Source of the DNA: an uncultured Opitutaceae bacterium | Lineage (GTDB): Bacteria; Verrucomicrobiota; Verrucomicrobiia; Opitutales; Opitutaceae | Direction of reading: 5' to 3' | DNA: 64,000 nt | NCBI GenBank assembly: GCA_903862935.1 | Contig: CAIOZY010000004.1 | Span: 31,844-95,843, forward strand | Part shown: positions 33,824-41,999 of the stretch, in pieces | Position numbering within the stretch: position 1 is the first letter of the stretch | How the letters are laid out: each line of letters begins with the position of its first letter | The notes under the pieces: generated by a model | What the model saw: the letters and a program-made list of their open reading frames with translations, nothing else | Told to the model about the DNA's origin: nothing | Databases searched by the model: none | Translations under genes and position numbers: made by a program

Positions 33824-36309
33824 CCCGAATGAGACTCCGCCCCGCCCTCGCCCTGTTCGGACTCGGGCTGCTGGGCGCCCCCGAGGCCCCCGCCCAGTCG
33901 ATCCGCTGGGATCCGCCGGGCGGCAGCCTTGCCGTCGGGCAGACGACAGCGCTGCAGCTGGTGTGCGAGGACTGCCAGCCGCGCGAGAATCCCGTCCCGC
34001 CGAAGGTCGACGGGCTGACCCTGGCCTTCGCCGGACAGTCGACCAACATGTCGTTCGTCAACGGGACCTACTCGAACAGCGTCTCGTACAGCTACGCGGC
34101 CCTCCTGACCAAGAAGGCCCGCGCCGAGATCCCCGCCTTTGACGTCGAGACCAACAAGGGCGTAGTCCACGTCGCCGCGGCCCGATTCGAGCCCGGAAGC
34201 GCAACGATTGCCGGCACCGGCCAGCCGCTCGAGTCGGCCGCGAACTCCCGGCTGGAGGCCTCCCCGGGGAGCGTCTGGGCCGGCGAGGTGTTCGACGTGG
34301 GGTACTCGATCCAGGCTGCGCGCAGCTACACGCCCGACTTCGGCCGCGGGACCTTCGATTGGAACCCGGATCCCCTGGTGGTCGAGGACTGGTCGGCCCC
34401 CGAGCCCTTCGACCTGAGGAGCGGCGGGGAGCCCCAGACGGGTTTCGCCTACCGGACCCGCGCGATCGCGCCCAAGCCCGGCAGCTTCCGGCTGAACCCC
34501 GTCAACCAGCTGGTCAACCTGAGCGTGGGGGTCAGCGGCTTCGGTTTCTTCCAGCAGCGCCAGTACCAGCAGTTCTCGGTCACCAGCTCCACCGCGACCG
34601 TCCAGGTGCGCCCGCTGCCGCCGGCCCCAGCCGGCTTCAAGGGCGCCGTCGGGCAGTTCAAGTTCGTATCGAAGATCGTGCCCGAGCGGGCCTCGGTCGG
34701 GGACCCCGTCACCTGGACCCTCGAGCTGTCGGGAACGGGGAACTGGCCCGAGGTCTCGGGACTGCCCGCCCGCAGGATCTCCAAGGACTTCCAGGTGATC
34801 CAGCCCAAGGCCAAACGCGTGCCGTCCGCAGGGAAGCTCTTTGATGCGAAGCTGTCCGAGGACGTCGTGCTCGTGCCCACGCGCGCGGGAGAGTACGAGC
34901 TGCCGCAAGTGAGCTTTGTCTTCTTCAACCCCAGGACGGGCGAGTATGAGACCGCAACGGCCCCGGGAGCAACGGTCGTCGTGACCGAAGAGGCCCCCGC
35001 AGGCGGCCCCCCGCCGCCGGCCGCCGGGGAGCCCGGCCCGGGCGCCGAGCGAAAGACCCCGGTCCAGCCGCCCCTGCCCGCGGGCCTGCCGCGCGACGCC
35101 CTGGCGAGCGAGGGGCCTGCGGACAGCCCGATTGAGGCACGGGCCTTCGCCGCGGCCCTCCTCGCCCCCCTGGTTCCGCTTGTTCTGTTCTGGGGCTATC
35201 TTTCGTTCCGAAAGGCCCGGCGGACCGACCCGGACCGCCCGCGGCGGCTCGCCCGCCTCAGGCTCGCGGCGACGGTCGGCCGGATCGGCGCCGAACCCGC
35301 GGGGGTCGGCCCGGATCGGATGGCCCCGCTACTCTTGTCGTGGCAGCGGGACGCCGCGGAGCTTTGGGGGCTGACCCACGCCGCCCCGCCGCCGGAGGCG
35401 CTCGGCGACCCCGCCTGGCGGAGCCTGTGGGAAGAGGCCGACCGCACCCTTTACGGAGCGGCCGCCGCGCTTCCGGCCGACTGGGCGGCACGCGCGAGGG
35501 CGGCCCTTGGCTCAAAGAGGGTCCCCCGGTTTGCCCTGCGCAGGATATTCCTTGCCCGCAACCTGCTGCCGTTCCTCGCGGCCCTGGCGCTTCTGTCTAT
35601 AGCGAGCCCGGCCCGGGCCGACGCCGTCTCGTCCTACCGGCGGGGCGACTTTGCGGGGGCCGAGCGCGCCTGGCGCGAGGCGGTCTCGAAGTCTCCGGCC
35701 GACTGGGCCGCCCGCTACGACCTGTCCGTCTGCCTGGCCCAGCAGAACCGCTGGGACGAGGCGGCCGCCCAGGCGGCGGCCGCATTCGTCCAGAACCCGG
35801 CGGACCCGGCCGTGCGATGGCAGTTCGACCTGGCGTGCGAGAAGGCGGGATTTGTCCCGGCGCCGCTGGCCGTGTTCCTCTCCCCGGGCGCGGCGGCGCG
35901 GCTCGCGCGGCTCGCCTCGCCGGCCGCATGGCAGCGGCTCCTGGTGGGCGCCTCCTGCCTGGCCGCGCTAGCCCTCGGGATCCTGCTTGCCGCCGCCTAC
36001 GGGCGGAGCAGGCGCCTGCGAACGGCGGCCCTAGCGCTGCTTGTCCTCGCGGCCGCGCTCGGCTCCGCCTCGGCCATCGGCTGGCAGGCCTACGGGGCGG
36101 CGGCCGAGCCCGACTGCGTCCTGATCTGGCGCGGAAGCACGCTGCGCTCGATCGCGACGGAGGCCGACTCCTCCCAGCAGACGGCCCCCCTTGCGGCCGG
36201 GAGCATGGCCCGGGCCACGAAGAGCTTCCTCGGGTGGGTGCGCCTGGACTTCGAGAACGGCCAGACCGGCTGGGTCCGCCGGGAGGAGGCCGTCTGGCTG
36301 TGGCGTTAG
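33820..36309 (+). CDS. BatD-like protein with TPR and SH3-like C-terminus
   Basis: An 829-residue protein. A signal peptide (RLRPALALFGLGLLGAPEAPAQS) precedes a BatD beta-rich region (about 25-390, with NGTYSNSVSYSYAALLTKK and GSFRLNPVNQL), a membrane helix near 447-465, a cytosolic stretch, another hydrophobic segment (about 588-602), a TPR unit (YRRGDFAGAERAWREAVSK), two helices near 705-750 and an SH3-like end (TKSFLGWVRLDFENGQTGWVRRE). BatD is the scaffold of the Bat complex. I took the GTG at 33820, overlapping the previous stop by 4 nt as elsewhere in the cluster; an ATG at 33829 is the alternative and also keeps the signal peptide. Confidence 0.8.
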   Translation: MTRMRLRPALALFGLGLLGAPEAPAQSIRWDPPGGSLAVGQTTALQLVCEDCQPRENPVPPKVDGLTLAFAGQSTNMSFVNGTYSNSVSYSYAALLTKKARAEIPAFDVETNKGVVHVAAARFEPGSATIAGTGQPLESAANSRLEASPGSVWAGEVFDVGYSIQAARSYTPDFGRGTFDWNPDPLVVEDWSAPEPFDLRSGGEPQTGFAYRTRAIAPKPGSFRLNPVNQLVNLSVGVSGFGFFQQRQYQQFSVTSSTATVQVRPLPPAPAGFKGAVGQFKFVSKIVPERASVGDPVTWTLELSGTGNWPEVSGLPARRISKDFQVIQPKAKRVPSAGKLFDAKLSEDVVLVPTRAGEYELPQVSFVFFNPRTGEYETATAPGATVVVTEEAPAGGPPPPAAGEPGPGAERKTPVQPPLPAGLPRDALASEGPADSPIEARAFAAALLAPLVPLVLFWGYLSFRKARRTDPDRPRRLARLRLAATVGRIGAEPAGVGPDRMAPLLLSWQRDAAELWGLTHAAPPPEALGDPAWRSLWEEADRTLYGAAAALPADWAARARAALGSKRVPRFALRRIFLARNLLPFLAALALLSIASPARADAVSSYRRGDFAGAERAWREAVSKSPADWAARYDLSVCLAQQNRWDEAAAQAAAAFVQNPADPAVRWQFDLACEKAGFVPAPLAVFLSPGAAARLARLASPAAWQRLLVGASCLAALALGILLAAAYGRSRRLRTAALALLVLAAALGSASAIGWQAYGAAAEPDCVLIWRGSTLRSIATEADSSQQTAPLAAGSMARATKSFLGWVRLDFENGQTGWVRREEAVWLWR

Positions 36310-36319
36310 CCGGAACTCC

Positions 36320-36868
36320 TCAGCCCAGGGCCAGGGTCTTGCGCACCAGGCGGGCCATCGACTCCTCGGGGTTGAGCCCGGAGACCCGGGAGAGCTCGAC
36401 CCAGGCGAGGTCCTTCGACTCGCTCGAGATCACCAGGGGTTCGCCCCGGTCGGCCTCGATCAGGAACCTGAAGTCGTAGTGCCAGTGCTCGGGCTCCGCG
36501 CCCCGCCCCGGGATGCGGTGCCGGTCGAAGTCGAAGAGCTCCTCCGAGACCGGCCGCAGCCGGGACAGCCCGCTCTCCTCCCGGGCCTCGCGCAGGGCGA
36601 CCGCGAGCAGGTCCCCGTCCCCGTCGGCGTGGCCTCCCACCTGGAGCCACTTGTCGAGCTTGTGGTGGTGGGTCAACAGCGTCCACGCGCGGTCGGCGCT
36701 CACGATCCAGGCCGAGCCGGTCAGGTGCCCGTCCAGGCACCGGCGCCACAGGCATTCCGGGTGGGAGCCAATGAAGGAGACGGCGTCTTCCACCATCGCC
36801 GCCTCGTGGGGGTCGAGCCCGGGCGCCGCGTGGGCGCGCAGCCGGGCGAGCGCCGGGGAGAGGTCCAT
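36320..36868 (-). CDS. Nudix hydrolase
   Basis: A 182-residue Nudix protein. The box reads GGHADGDGDLLAVALREAREESGL (positions 36583-36654): the REAREESG half is perfect, while the first glutamate of the consensus is aspartate. The protein is expected to hydrolyse a nucleoside diphosphate linked to another group, with Mg2+ bound by the glutamates. HHKLDKWLQ just before the box is common in a group related to NUDIX/IPP-isomerase-like proteins with unknown substrates. I chose the ATG at 36868, six bases after the stop of the upstream LOG-family gene; an in-frame GTG at 36892 would overlap that gene. Confidence 0.82.
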   Translation of the reverse strand: MDLSPALARLRAHAAPGLDPHEAAMVEDAVSFIGSHPECLWRRCLDGHLTGSAWIVSADRAWTLLTHHHKLDKWLQVGGHADGDGDLLAVALREAREESGLSRLRPVSEELFDFDRHRIPGRGAEPEHWHYDFRFLIEADRGEPLVISSESKDLAWVELSRVSGLNPEESMARLVRKTLALG

Positions 36869-36873
36869 GCCGC

Positions 36874-37455
36874 TCACTTTCCGGTTCGCCACAGGGCGTC
36901 TGCCTCGTAGCGGGCGGGCTGCTCGAGGTGCGTCCAGATCTCATCGACCGTCGAGGCGACGGAGTAAAGCCCGCTCATCCCCGAGGTCCGGAAGCGCTCG
37001 CGGCTCATGCGCTCGAAGAAGCGCAGCAGGTCGTCGTAGTAGCCGTTCTGGTTGAAGAAGACGGCCGGGTGGCCGAGCTGGGCGAGGTAGCGCAGCGTGA
37101 GGACCTCGGTCATCTCCTCCAGGGTGCCAATCCCCCCGGGCAGGGCGACAAAACCTTCCGCCCGCTCGATCATCCGCCGCTTGCGCTCGGCCATCGTGGC
37201 GACGATCACCAGTTCGTCCGCTTCGCGGAACGCGAGCTCCCGCTCGATCATGAAGTCGGGCAGGATCCCCACGACGCGGCCTCCGGCCGACTTGACCCCT
37301 CGGGCGACCGATCCCATGAGCCCGGCCTTGCCGCCTCCGTAGACCAGGTCCCAGCCGCGCTCGACCATGCCGCGGCCAACGGCCTCGGCCGCCTGGTGGT
37401 AGGGGGCCGCCACATCCGAACTCGACGAACAGTAAACGCAAAGTAGCTTCGACAT
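36874..37455 (-). CDS. LOG family protein (TIGR00730), cytokinin riboside monophosphate phosphoribohydrolase-like
   Basis: A 193-residue Rossmann-type protein. LLCVYCSSSSD at the start, the GWDLVYGGGKAGLMGSVARG loop and the defining motif ALPGGIGTLEEMTEVLTLRY (PGGxGTxxE, about residues 109-117) place it in the LOG family. Members cleave the base from nucleoside 5'-monophosphates; bacterial substrates include AMP and cytokinin-like nucleotides. It is followed closely by the Nudix gene on the same strand, so both may act on nucleotides. I used the ATG at 37455 (MSKLLCVYC); an ATG at 37470 would add five residues. Confidence 0.88.
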   Translation of the reverse strand: MSKLLCVYCSSSSDVAAPYHQAAEAVGRGMVERGWDLVYGGGKAGLMGSVARGVKSAGGRVVGILPDFMIERELAFREADELVIVATMAERKRRMIERAEGFVALPGGIGTLEEMTEVLTLRYLAQLGHPAVFFNQNGYYDDLLRFFERMSRERFRTSGMSGLYSVASTVDEIWTHLEQPARYEADALWRTGK

Positions 37456-37506
37456 TGCTGGATTCGCCATTGACTGAAAATTCCCGGCGGCCCGCAATTC
37501 GTTTTC

Positions 37507-38388
37507 ATGCCCCCGCCCACCCCCTACCGGGGCCGCTTGGCCCCCTCTCCGACCGGCTACCTGCACCTGGGGCACGCCCGGACCTTTTGGGTAGCCTTCC
37601 GGAGAGCCCGGCAGGCCGGGGGCCGCCTCATCCTGCGGAGCGAGGACCTCGACGCGGAGCGCTTCCGGCTGGATTTCGCCGACGCCATGCTCGAGGACCT
37701 GCGCTGGCTGGGGCTGTCCTGGGATGAGGGCCCCGACGTCGGGGGCCTCTTCGGGCCTTACCGGCAGAGCGAGCGCCGGGGCCTGTACCGGCAGGCCCTG
37801 GAGAGCCTGCGCGGCCTGGGGCTGGTCTACCCGTGCACGCGGACCCGCCGCGATGTGATCGAGGCGGCGGGCGCCCCCCACGAGGGCGGGGCCGACGAGG
37901 AGCCGGTCTACCCGGCAAAATTCCGCCCGGACCCGGGCGCGCCTCTCCCCCCCCTCGGGGAGAAAATCTCGGTCAACTGGCGCCTGCGCGTCCCCGACGG
38001 GGAGCCGATGTCGTTCTCGGACGGATTTCTGGGAACCCAGGGCTGCGTCGCCGGCCGCGATTTCGGGGACTTCCTCGTCTGGAGGAAGGACGACACCCCG
38101 AGCTACCAGCTCGCCTGCGCAGTCGACGACGCCGCGATGGGGGTAACGGAGGTCGTCCGCGGAGCGGACCTCGTGAAGTCGACCTTCCGCCAGATCCTCG
38201 TCTACCGGGCCCTCGGACTCGCAGCTCCGGCCTTCTTCCACTGCCCCCTTATGACCGACGAGAAGGGCGAGCGGCTCGCCAAGCGCCACGACGCCCTGAG
38301 CCTCAGGGCAATGCGCTCCGCCGGGGCCGACCCCGAAGAGATCACCGCCCGGTTCGAGTCCGGCGACCTCAGACCTGGTAGGATTTGA
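37507..38388 (+). CDS. gluQ: Glutamyl-Q tRNA(Asp) synthetase
   Basis: A 293-residue truncated glutamyl-tRNA synthetase. The class I HIGH motif appears as PTGYLHLGHARTFW and the KMSKS counterpart as ERLAKRHDALSLR; no anticodon-binding domain follows, as expected for GluQRS. It attaches glutamate to queuosine in tRNA(Asp). The presence of queA (62423) in the window shows the cell makes queuosine precursors. The zinc site seen in E. coli YadB is reduced: YPCTRTRRDV keeps one cysteine of the C-x-C pair. It converges with and overlaps the RNase gene on the minus strand by 20 bp. Confidence 0.92.
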   Translation: MPPPTPYRGRLAPSPTGYLHLGHARTFWVAFRRARQAGGRLILRSEDLDAERFRLDFADAMLEDLRWLGLSWDEGPDVGGLFGPYRQSERRGLYRQALESLRGLGLVYPCTRTRRDVIEAAGAPHEGGADEEPVYPAKFRPDPGAPLPPLGEKISVNWRLRVPDGEPMSFSDGFLGTQGCVAGRDFGDFLVWRKDDTPSYQLACAVDDAAMGVTEVVRGADLVKSTFRQILVYRALGLAAPAFFHCPLMTDEKGERLAKRHDALSLRAMRSAGADPEEITARFESGDLRPGRI

Positions 38389-39727
38389 GCGGGACGGGGT
38401 CCAAGACCTTGGCCGAGGGCATCCGCTGCGCCAGCTCCTGGGCGAACCACGCCCGGGCCAGAGGGTCCCCGTGGGTCAGGACGACGCTGCGGGCCTGGGT
38501 CTGGATGGCGAACTCGAGAAGCTCGGAGCGGTCGGCGTGGCCGCTCAGCTCGAACCTCTCGATGCGGGCCTTGACCTTGGCCTTCACGTGGGCCTTCTCG
38601 AAGACGAACATGTCGCCGGGCTTCGCCTTGAGGAGCCGCCCGCCCGGGGTGTCCGGGTCGCAGAAGCCGACGAATCCGATCGTGTTGCGGGCCTGCCCGA
38701 GGAGGCCGGAAGCCAGGGTGTAGCTCGGCGTCCGCTCGGTCATCATGCCGGCGCTCACGACGTACAGCCCGGCCTGGGCAGGGGGCTCGCCCGCCTTGAG
38801 CTTGCGGGGCACGGGCTTGATGTGGAGGTCCTTGATGACCGACCGGTTGAACTGGATGTGGTGGGTCTTGCGGGTGATCTCGTCGAAGTAGTCCACCAGG
38901 TCGAGCCCGAGCCCCGAGGCGAAGATCGGGCAGTCGACGATCCGGCGGAATCGGCGGGCGTCGTGGATGATCGACAGGATCTCCTGCATGCGCCCGAGGG
39001 CGAAGACCGGGATCAGGTAGGTGCCGTCCCGCTGGATCGTGTCGTTGATGCTGGCGACCAGCCGGGCCATCTCGGCTCCCCGGTCCTTCCCCGCGGGCCG
39101 CTCGGTGTCCCCGCGGGTCGTCTCCGTGACGATCGTGTCGAAATGGCCCGACGGGAACTTGGCCCCGGGGACGGTGCGCTGGTCCTCGAAGAGAACGTCC
39201 CCGGTGAAGAAGATCCCCCGGTGCTTGTGCCGGATCTCGACCCCGGCCGCCCCGGCGACATGGCCGGCCGGATGGAAGATGATCTCGATCTCGTCTTTGG
39301 CGCCCCGGATGCGCTTGGCGTGCGCGAAGGGCAGCCCGACCATCCGGCCGGCGCAGCGGTCGATCTCCTCGTGGGTGAACAGCGGGTAGTCGGGGATGTT
39401 GTCCTCCTCCTTCTGGCGCATCATCACGTTGGCGGAATTGTGGAGCATCCGCTCGATCAGCATGCGGCTGGAGGTGGTCATCACAACGGGCACCTGGGGG
39501 TGCTCCCGCATGACGACGGGCAGGCTCCCGATGTGGTCCAGGTGGCAGTGGGTGATGACGATCAGGTCGAGGTTCACGCCCCGCAGGGGCCTCAGGTCCG
39601 GGGTGGCCTTGCGCCCGGTGAGCTTGGGATGCAGCCCGCAGTCGATCAGGATGTTGACGTCGCCGAGCTGCACGAACAGCGAGTTGGCGCCGATGCCCCC
39701 CTCGCGGTTCAGGTCGATTAACTTCAT
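38369..39727 (-). CDS. Beta-CASP metallo-beta-lactamase RNase (CPSF/Ysh1-like)
   Basis: A 452-residue MBL-fold nuclease with an RNA-specificity (beta-CASP) domain and C-terminal RMMBL motif. Zinc motif VITHCHLDHIG (HxHxDH, about 58-68), FHPAGHVAGAAG, FTGDVLFEDQR, then beta-CASP features PVFALGRMQEIL and SAGMMTERTPS, and finally IERFELSGHADRSEL with the last histidine and VVLTHGDP. Bacterial and archaeal homologues act as endo- or 5' exonucleases on RNA. It starts at an ATG without a visible ribosome site. It seems to be a single gene, downstream of a small hypothetical gene by 51 bp. Confidence 0.9.
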   Translation of the reverse strand: MKLIDLNREGGIGANSLFVQLGDVNILIDCGLHPKLTGRKATPDLRPLRGVNLDLIVITHCHLDHIGSLPVVMREHPQVPVVMTTSSRMLIERMLHNSANVMMRQKEEDNIPDYPLFTHEEIDRCAGRMVGLPFAHAKRIRGAKDEIEIIFHPAGHVAGAAGVEIRHKHRGIFFTGDVLFEDQRTVPGAKFPSGHFDTIVTETTRGDTERPAGKDRGAEMARLVASINDTIQRDGTYLIPVFALGRMQEILSIIHDARRFRRIVDCPIFASGLGLDLVDYFDEITRKTHHIQFNRSVIKDLHIKPVPRKLKAGEPPAQAGLYVVSAGMMTERTPSYTLASGLLGQARNTIGFVGFCDPDTPGGRLLKAKPGDMFVFEKAHVKAKVKARIERFELSGHADRSELLEFAIQTQARSVVLTHGDPLARAWFAQELAQRMPSAKVLDPVPLKSYQV

Positions 39728-39778
39728 GGCTAATGATCGGGGGCCGCGGGGAAAATTGCCACAACGTCCCGGGGGCCG

Positions 39779-40030
39779 CTAGGACAGCGCCTGGTCGCGC
39801 AGGTCCTTGATGGCCGCGAACTGCCGGGGGGAGATGAGCCTGCGGGGAACGCGCCTTTCGGCCGTGACGATCAGGGTGTCCCAGTCCTCGCGGGTGGGCG
39901 CGTGAGGCACCCAGGGGGTGTGGTGCCCCTGCTTTCGCTCCCAGGAAATATTGCCCCCGTGGACGGCGGCCCTGACCTGGTACTTGCCCTCCAGGGGATC
40001 GCGGTTCCACCATCCAAAGTCGGTGCTCAT
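39779..40030 (-). CDS. Small conserved-looking hypothetical protein
   Basis: An 83-residue protein I do not recognise. It starts STDFGWWNRDPLEGKYQVRAAVHGGNISWERK, rich in tryptophan, and ends in a charged helix (SPRQFAAIKDLRDQAL). The composition is protein-like and unlike the arginine-rich shadows, and it fills the gap between the RNase gene and divergent rlmJ. It has no signal peptide or membrane segment. The ATG at 40030 lies 50 bp from the rlmJ start. Confidence 0.65.
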   Translation of the reverse strand: MSTDFGWWNRDPLEGKYQVRAAVHGGNISWERKQGHHTPWVPHAPTREDWDTLIVTAERRVPRRLISPRQFAAIKDLRDQALS

Positions 40031-40080
40031 ATGCTAAGGTCTACTTGCGGGAAAGCCCCCGGGATGGTCAACTCAAACGA

Positions 40081-40950
40081 ATGAACTACCGGCACAGGTA
40101 CCATGCGGGCAACTTCGCCGACGTGGCGAAGCATGCCCTCCTGGTCGCGCTGGTGCGGGCTCTTCAGCGCAAGCCCCGGGGGGCGCTCCTTTTGGACACC
40201 CACGCCGGCAGCGGCTCCTACGAGCTGGCGCAGGCCTCCCGAGGGGACAGCCTGGAGCGCGAACCGGAGCACCCGGGCGGAATCGGCCGGGTCTGGGCCG
40301 CCGACGGGCTGCCCGGGGCCATCGCCGAGTATGTCCGGCTCGTGCGGGAGTTCGACGCGTCGGTGCCAGGGGCATCCTCTGCCACCTGCCGCCGCTACCC
40401 GGGTTCACCGTGGCTTTTCAAGCTGCTGGCCCGGCCGCAGGACCGCCTGGCCTTGTGCGAACTGCACCCCGAGGAGGCCCTGGCCTTGTGCGGGGAGTTT
40501 TCGGGAGCCCGATCGGTCTCGGTCCATGAGATGGACGGCTATGCCGCGCCCCGGGCGATGCTGCCCCCTCCCGAACGGCGGGGGCTCATCCTGATCGATC
40601 CGCCCTATGAGGCCCAGGACGAGGGGGAGCGGGTCGCCACGGCCCTTTCCGAGGGACTCGAGAGATTCCCATCGGGCCTGTACGCCCTCTGGTACCCCCT
40701 GACCGCAAGGGCGGGATCAGGCGTGTTTCTGGAGCGGATTCGCGCGGCCTGTGCGCAGCCGGCGCTGGCTGCGGAGATCTGCATCGACCCCAGGTCCGAG
40801 GGCCTGCGGGGCTGCGGCCTTGTGATCGTCAACCCGCCCTGGAAGTTCGAAGGCGAGGCCGCCGAAATCCTCGGCTGCCTGGAGCGGCTTCTGGCCCGCT
40901 CCGGGGGCGCCTCCTCCTCGGTATCCTGGCTTGTGCCGGAGAAGGCCTAG
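40081..40950 (+). CDS. rlmJ: 23S rRNA (adenine(2030)-N(6))-methyltransferase RlmJ
   Basis: A 289-residue methyltransferase. The N-terminus NYRHRYHAGNFADVAKHALL is diagnostic of RlmJ, then LLDTHAGSGSYEL binds S-adenosylmethionine and the catalytic motif IDPPYE (DPPY, about 179-182) positions the target adenine. It methylates A2030 of 23S rRNA on naked RNA. The size matches E. coli RlmJ (280). No Shine-Dalgarno is evident. Its last four bases overlap the end of a small convergent open frame. Confidence 0.93.
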   Translation: MNYRHRYHAGNFADVAKHALLVALVRALQRKPRGALLLDTHAGSGSYELAQASRGDSLEREPEHPGGIGRVWAADGLPGAIAEYVRLVREFDASVPGASSATCRRYPGSPWLFKLLARPQDRLALCELHPEEALALCGEFSGARSVSVHEMDGYAAPRAMLPPPERRGLILIDPPYEAQDEGERVATALSEGLERFPSGLYALWYPLTARAGSGVFLERIRAACAQPALAAEICIDPRSEGLRGCGLVIVNPPWKFEGEAAEILGCLERLLARSGGASSSVSWLVPEKA

Positions 40951-41150
40951 CGGGACGCAAGTCCCGGTTCGCGGCTCGGGAACAGACCGGGCGCAAAGTC
41001 GCGGGTTGTGGGGGCAGGCGGCTTGACCCGGAGGGGGGGAGCCTTGAAGACGGGGCGGTCCCACATCACGTCCTGGGGGAAGGCAGCCCGCACGAGGGCG
41101 GGAACCTCCCTGTCGGGCTGTGGGTGGTTGAAAGGAACGGTCGGTGTCAT
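40947..41150 (-). CDS. Small hypothetical protein
   Basis: A 67-residue open frame that converges on rlmJ with 4 bp overlap. The middle (VPALVRAAFPQDVMWDRPVFKAPPLRV) looks protein-like, with aromatic and hydrophobic residues in a balanced pattern; the C-terminus is proline/arginine-rich. I recognise no family, and it has no signal peptide. It could be a real small gene or chance; the absence of a good ribosome site lowers confidence. Confidence 0.35.
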   Translation of the reverse strand: MTPTVPFNHPQPDREVPALVRAAFPQDVMWDRPVFKAPPLRVKPPAPTTRDFAPGLFPSREPGLASR

Positions 41151-41174
41151 GGTGAGGTAAGCGTTTTGACCGCG

Positions 41175-41211
41175 GCCCGCGACATTTGTGCCATCGCGGG
41201 CGCGGATTTTT
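41175..41211 (+). terminator. Probable intrinsic terminator
   Basis: An 8-bp perfect stem (GCCCGCGA at 41175-41182 with TCGCGGGC at 41194-41201), 11-base loop, then GCGGA and five T (41207-41211). In the plus direction it could end transcription from rlmJ, 224 bp upstream; the same stem would lie just beyond the Hsp20 gene on the minus strand, although without a T tract that way. Confidence 0.42.
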
Positions 41212-41231
41212 CGCGCGAACCCCGGAGCCCG

Positions 41232-41633
41232 TCAGGCCACCCGCCTGAGGCGGGAGGCCGAGCCGGCCGGGTCGCTCACCCGCTTCGGTAGCGTGATTGT
41301 GAGGACACCGCCGCCAATCTCCGCCTGCATCCGCTCGTAGGCGAAGTCGCGGCCCAGCCTGAGCCGAAGCAGGTAGTCCTTCTGCAGGGACTCCAGGTTC
41401 AGCGGCTGCCAGTTGACCCGCACAAAGCGGGTTTTGCGGGCGGTGATGACGATGTCCGGACCCCGGGCCTCGATGCTCACGCCCGAGGCATCAACGCCGG
41501 GGACGTAGACGACGAGTTTCATCCCGCCGGCCTGGCCCTGGCAGTCGTAGACCGGCTTGCGGAATGCGGCAGTGGCCGTTCCGGAAGTGGAGGTTCGACG
41601 GTGGGTTTCGCTGGCTTGGATGATCGTGTGCAT
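41232..41633 (-). CDS. Hsp20/alpha-crystallin-like small heat shock protein
   Basis: A 133-residue protein with an alpha-crystallin-like beta-sandwich: GGMKLVVYVPGVDASGVSIEARG matches the first strands, DIVITARKTR the central ones, and GGGVLTITLPKRV the end with the usual A/G-x-L-type motif region. The N-terminal 30 residues are Ser/Thr-rich. Such proteins hold unfolded proteins in the cytosol. The sandwich is shorter than in classic Hsp20 and the dimerisation loop is modest, so the family call is good but not certain. It is monocistronic. Confidence 0.75.
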   Translation of the reverse strand: MHTIIQASETHRRTSTSGTATAAFRKPVYDCQGQAGGMKLVVYVPGVDASGVSIEARGPDIVITARKTRFVRVNWQPLNLESLQKDYLLRLRLGRDFAYERMQAEIGGGVLTITLPKRVSDPAGSASRLRRVA

Positions 41634-41727
41634 GGGAGGAAGGGGTGATGGGAACGAAGGAGCCCCTCGGTGGTCTGGGACCGCCGGGCTTCAGGGGGCT
41701 GAACTCAGTTCCTCGGGGAGGGGAGTT

Positions 41728-41904
41728 CTAGGCCTGGAAGCCCGCGCCGGTCTTTTTGTTCCAATGGAAAGCGACCGGACACATGGCGGCGCAGCCAAGA
41801 ATGACGCAGGCCTTCGTAGACGAAGTGCCTGCGCGGCTGCGCTTGGACTGTTGCTGGTACCGGTTCACTGGAACGTGACAGACCCTGCATACCGCCGGGC
41901 CCAT
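41728..41904 (-). CDS. Possible small cysteine-rich protein
   Basis: A 58-residue open frame with six cysteines, starting GPAVCRVCHVPVN and ending ACVILGCAAMCPVAFHW then a short basic tail. The C-x2-C-H and C-x4-C-x3-C spacing could form a metal site, and the hydrophobic second half could be membrane-associated. I recognise no family. The same DNA forms a strong nested hairpin (41789-41842), so it might be non-coding instead. The frame stays open upstream to a TTG at 41958. Confidence 0.3.
   Translation of the reverse strand: MGPAVCRVCHVPVNRYQQQSKRSRAGTSSTKACVILGCAAMCPVAFHWNKKTGAGFQA
41789..41842. repeat. Nested inverted repeat
   Basis: The outer arms GCGCAGCC (41789-41796) and GGCTGCGC (41835-41842) enclose an inner arm CGCAGGCCTTCG (41805-41816) pairing with CGAAG-T-GCCTGCG (41821-41833) around a TAGA loop, with one bulged T. 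This is the most stable hairpin I see in the 366-bp gap between the Hsp20 and MazG-like genes. It may be a terminator, a structured RNA or a small repeat element. Confidence 0.6.
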
Positions 41905-41999
41905 GCCAAGAACATTTTTTGGCCCGCCTGTTAAGATGGCGTGACGGGGGGCGCCCAAGGGGATTAGAAGGGGGGCGGTCCCTCAGCCCTCTCTTTACC

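Noticed and set aside
36868..36892. GTG start at 36892 for the Nudix gene
   Set aside because: It would place the start inside the LOG-family gene; the ATG at 36868 begins just after that gene's stop.
38202..40013. 603-residue minus-strand frame overlapping the RNase gene
   Set aside because: Different frame from the beta-CASP RNase, arginine/proline-rich, no motif.
41557..41934. 125-residue plus-strand frame
   Set aside because: Opposes the Hsp20 start and the hairpin region; no protein-like pattern or ribosome site.
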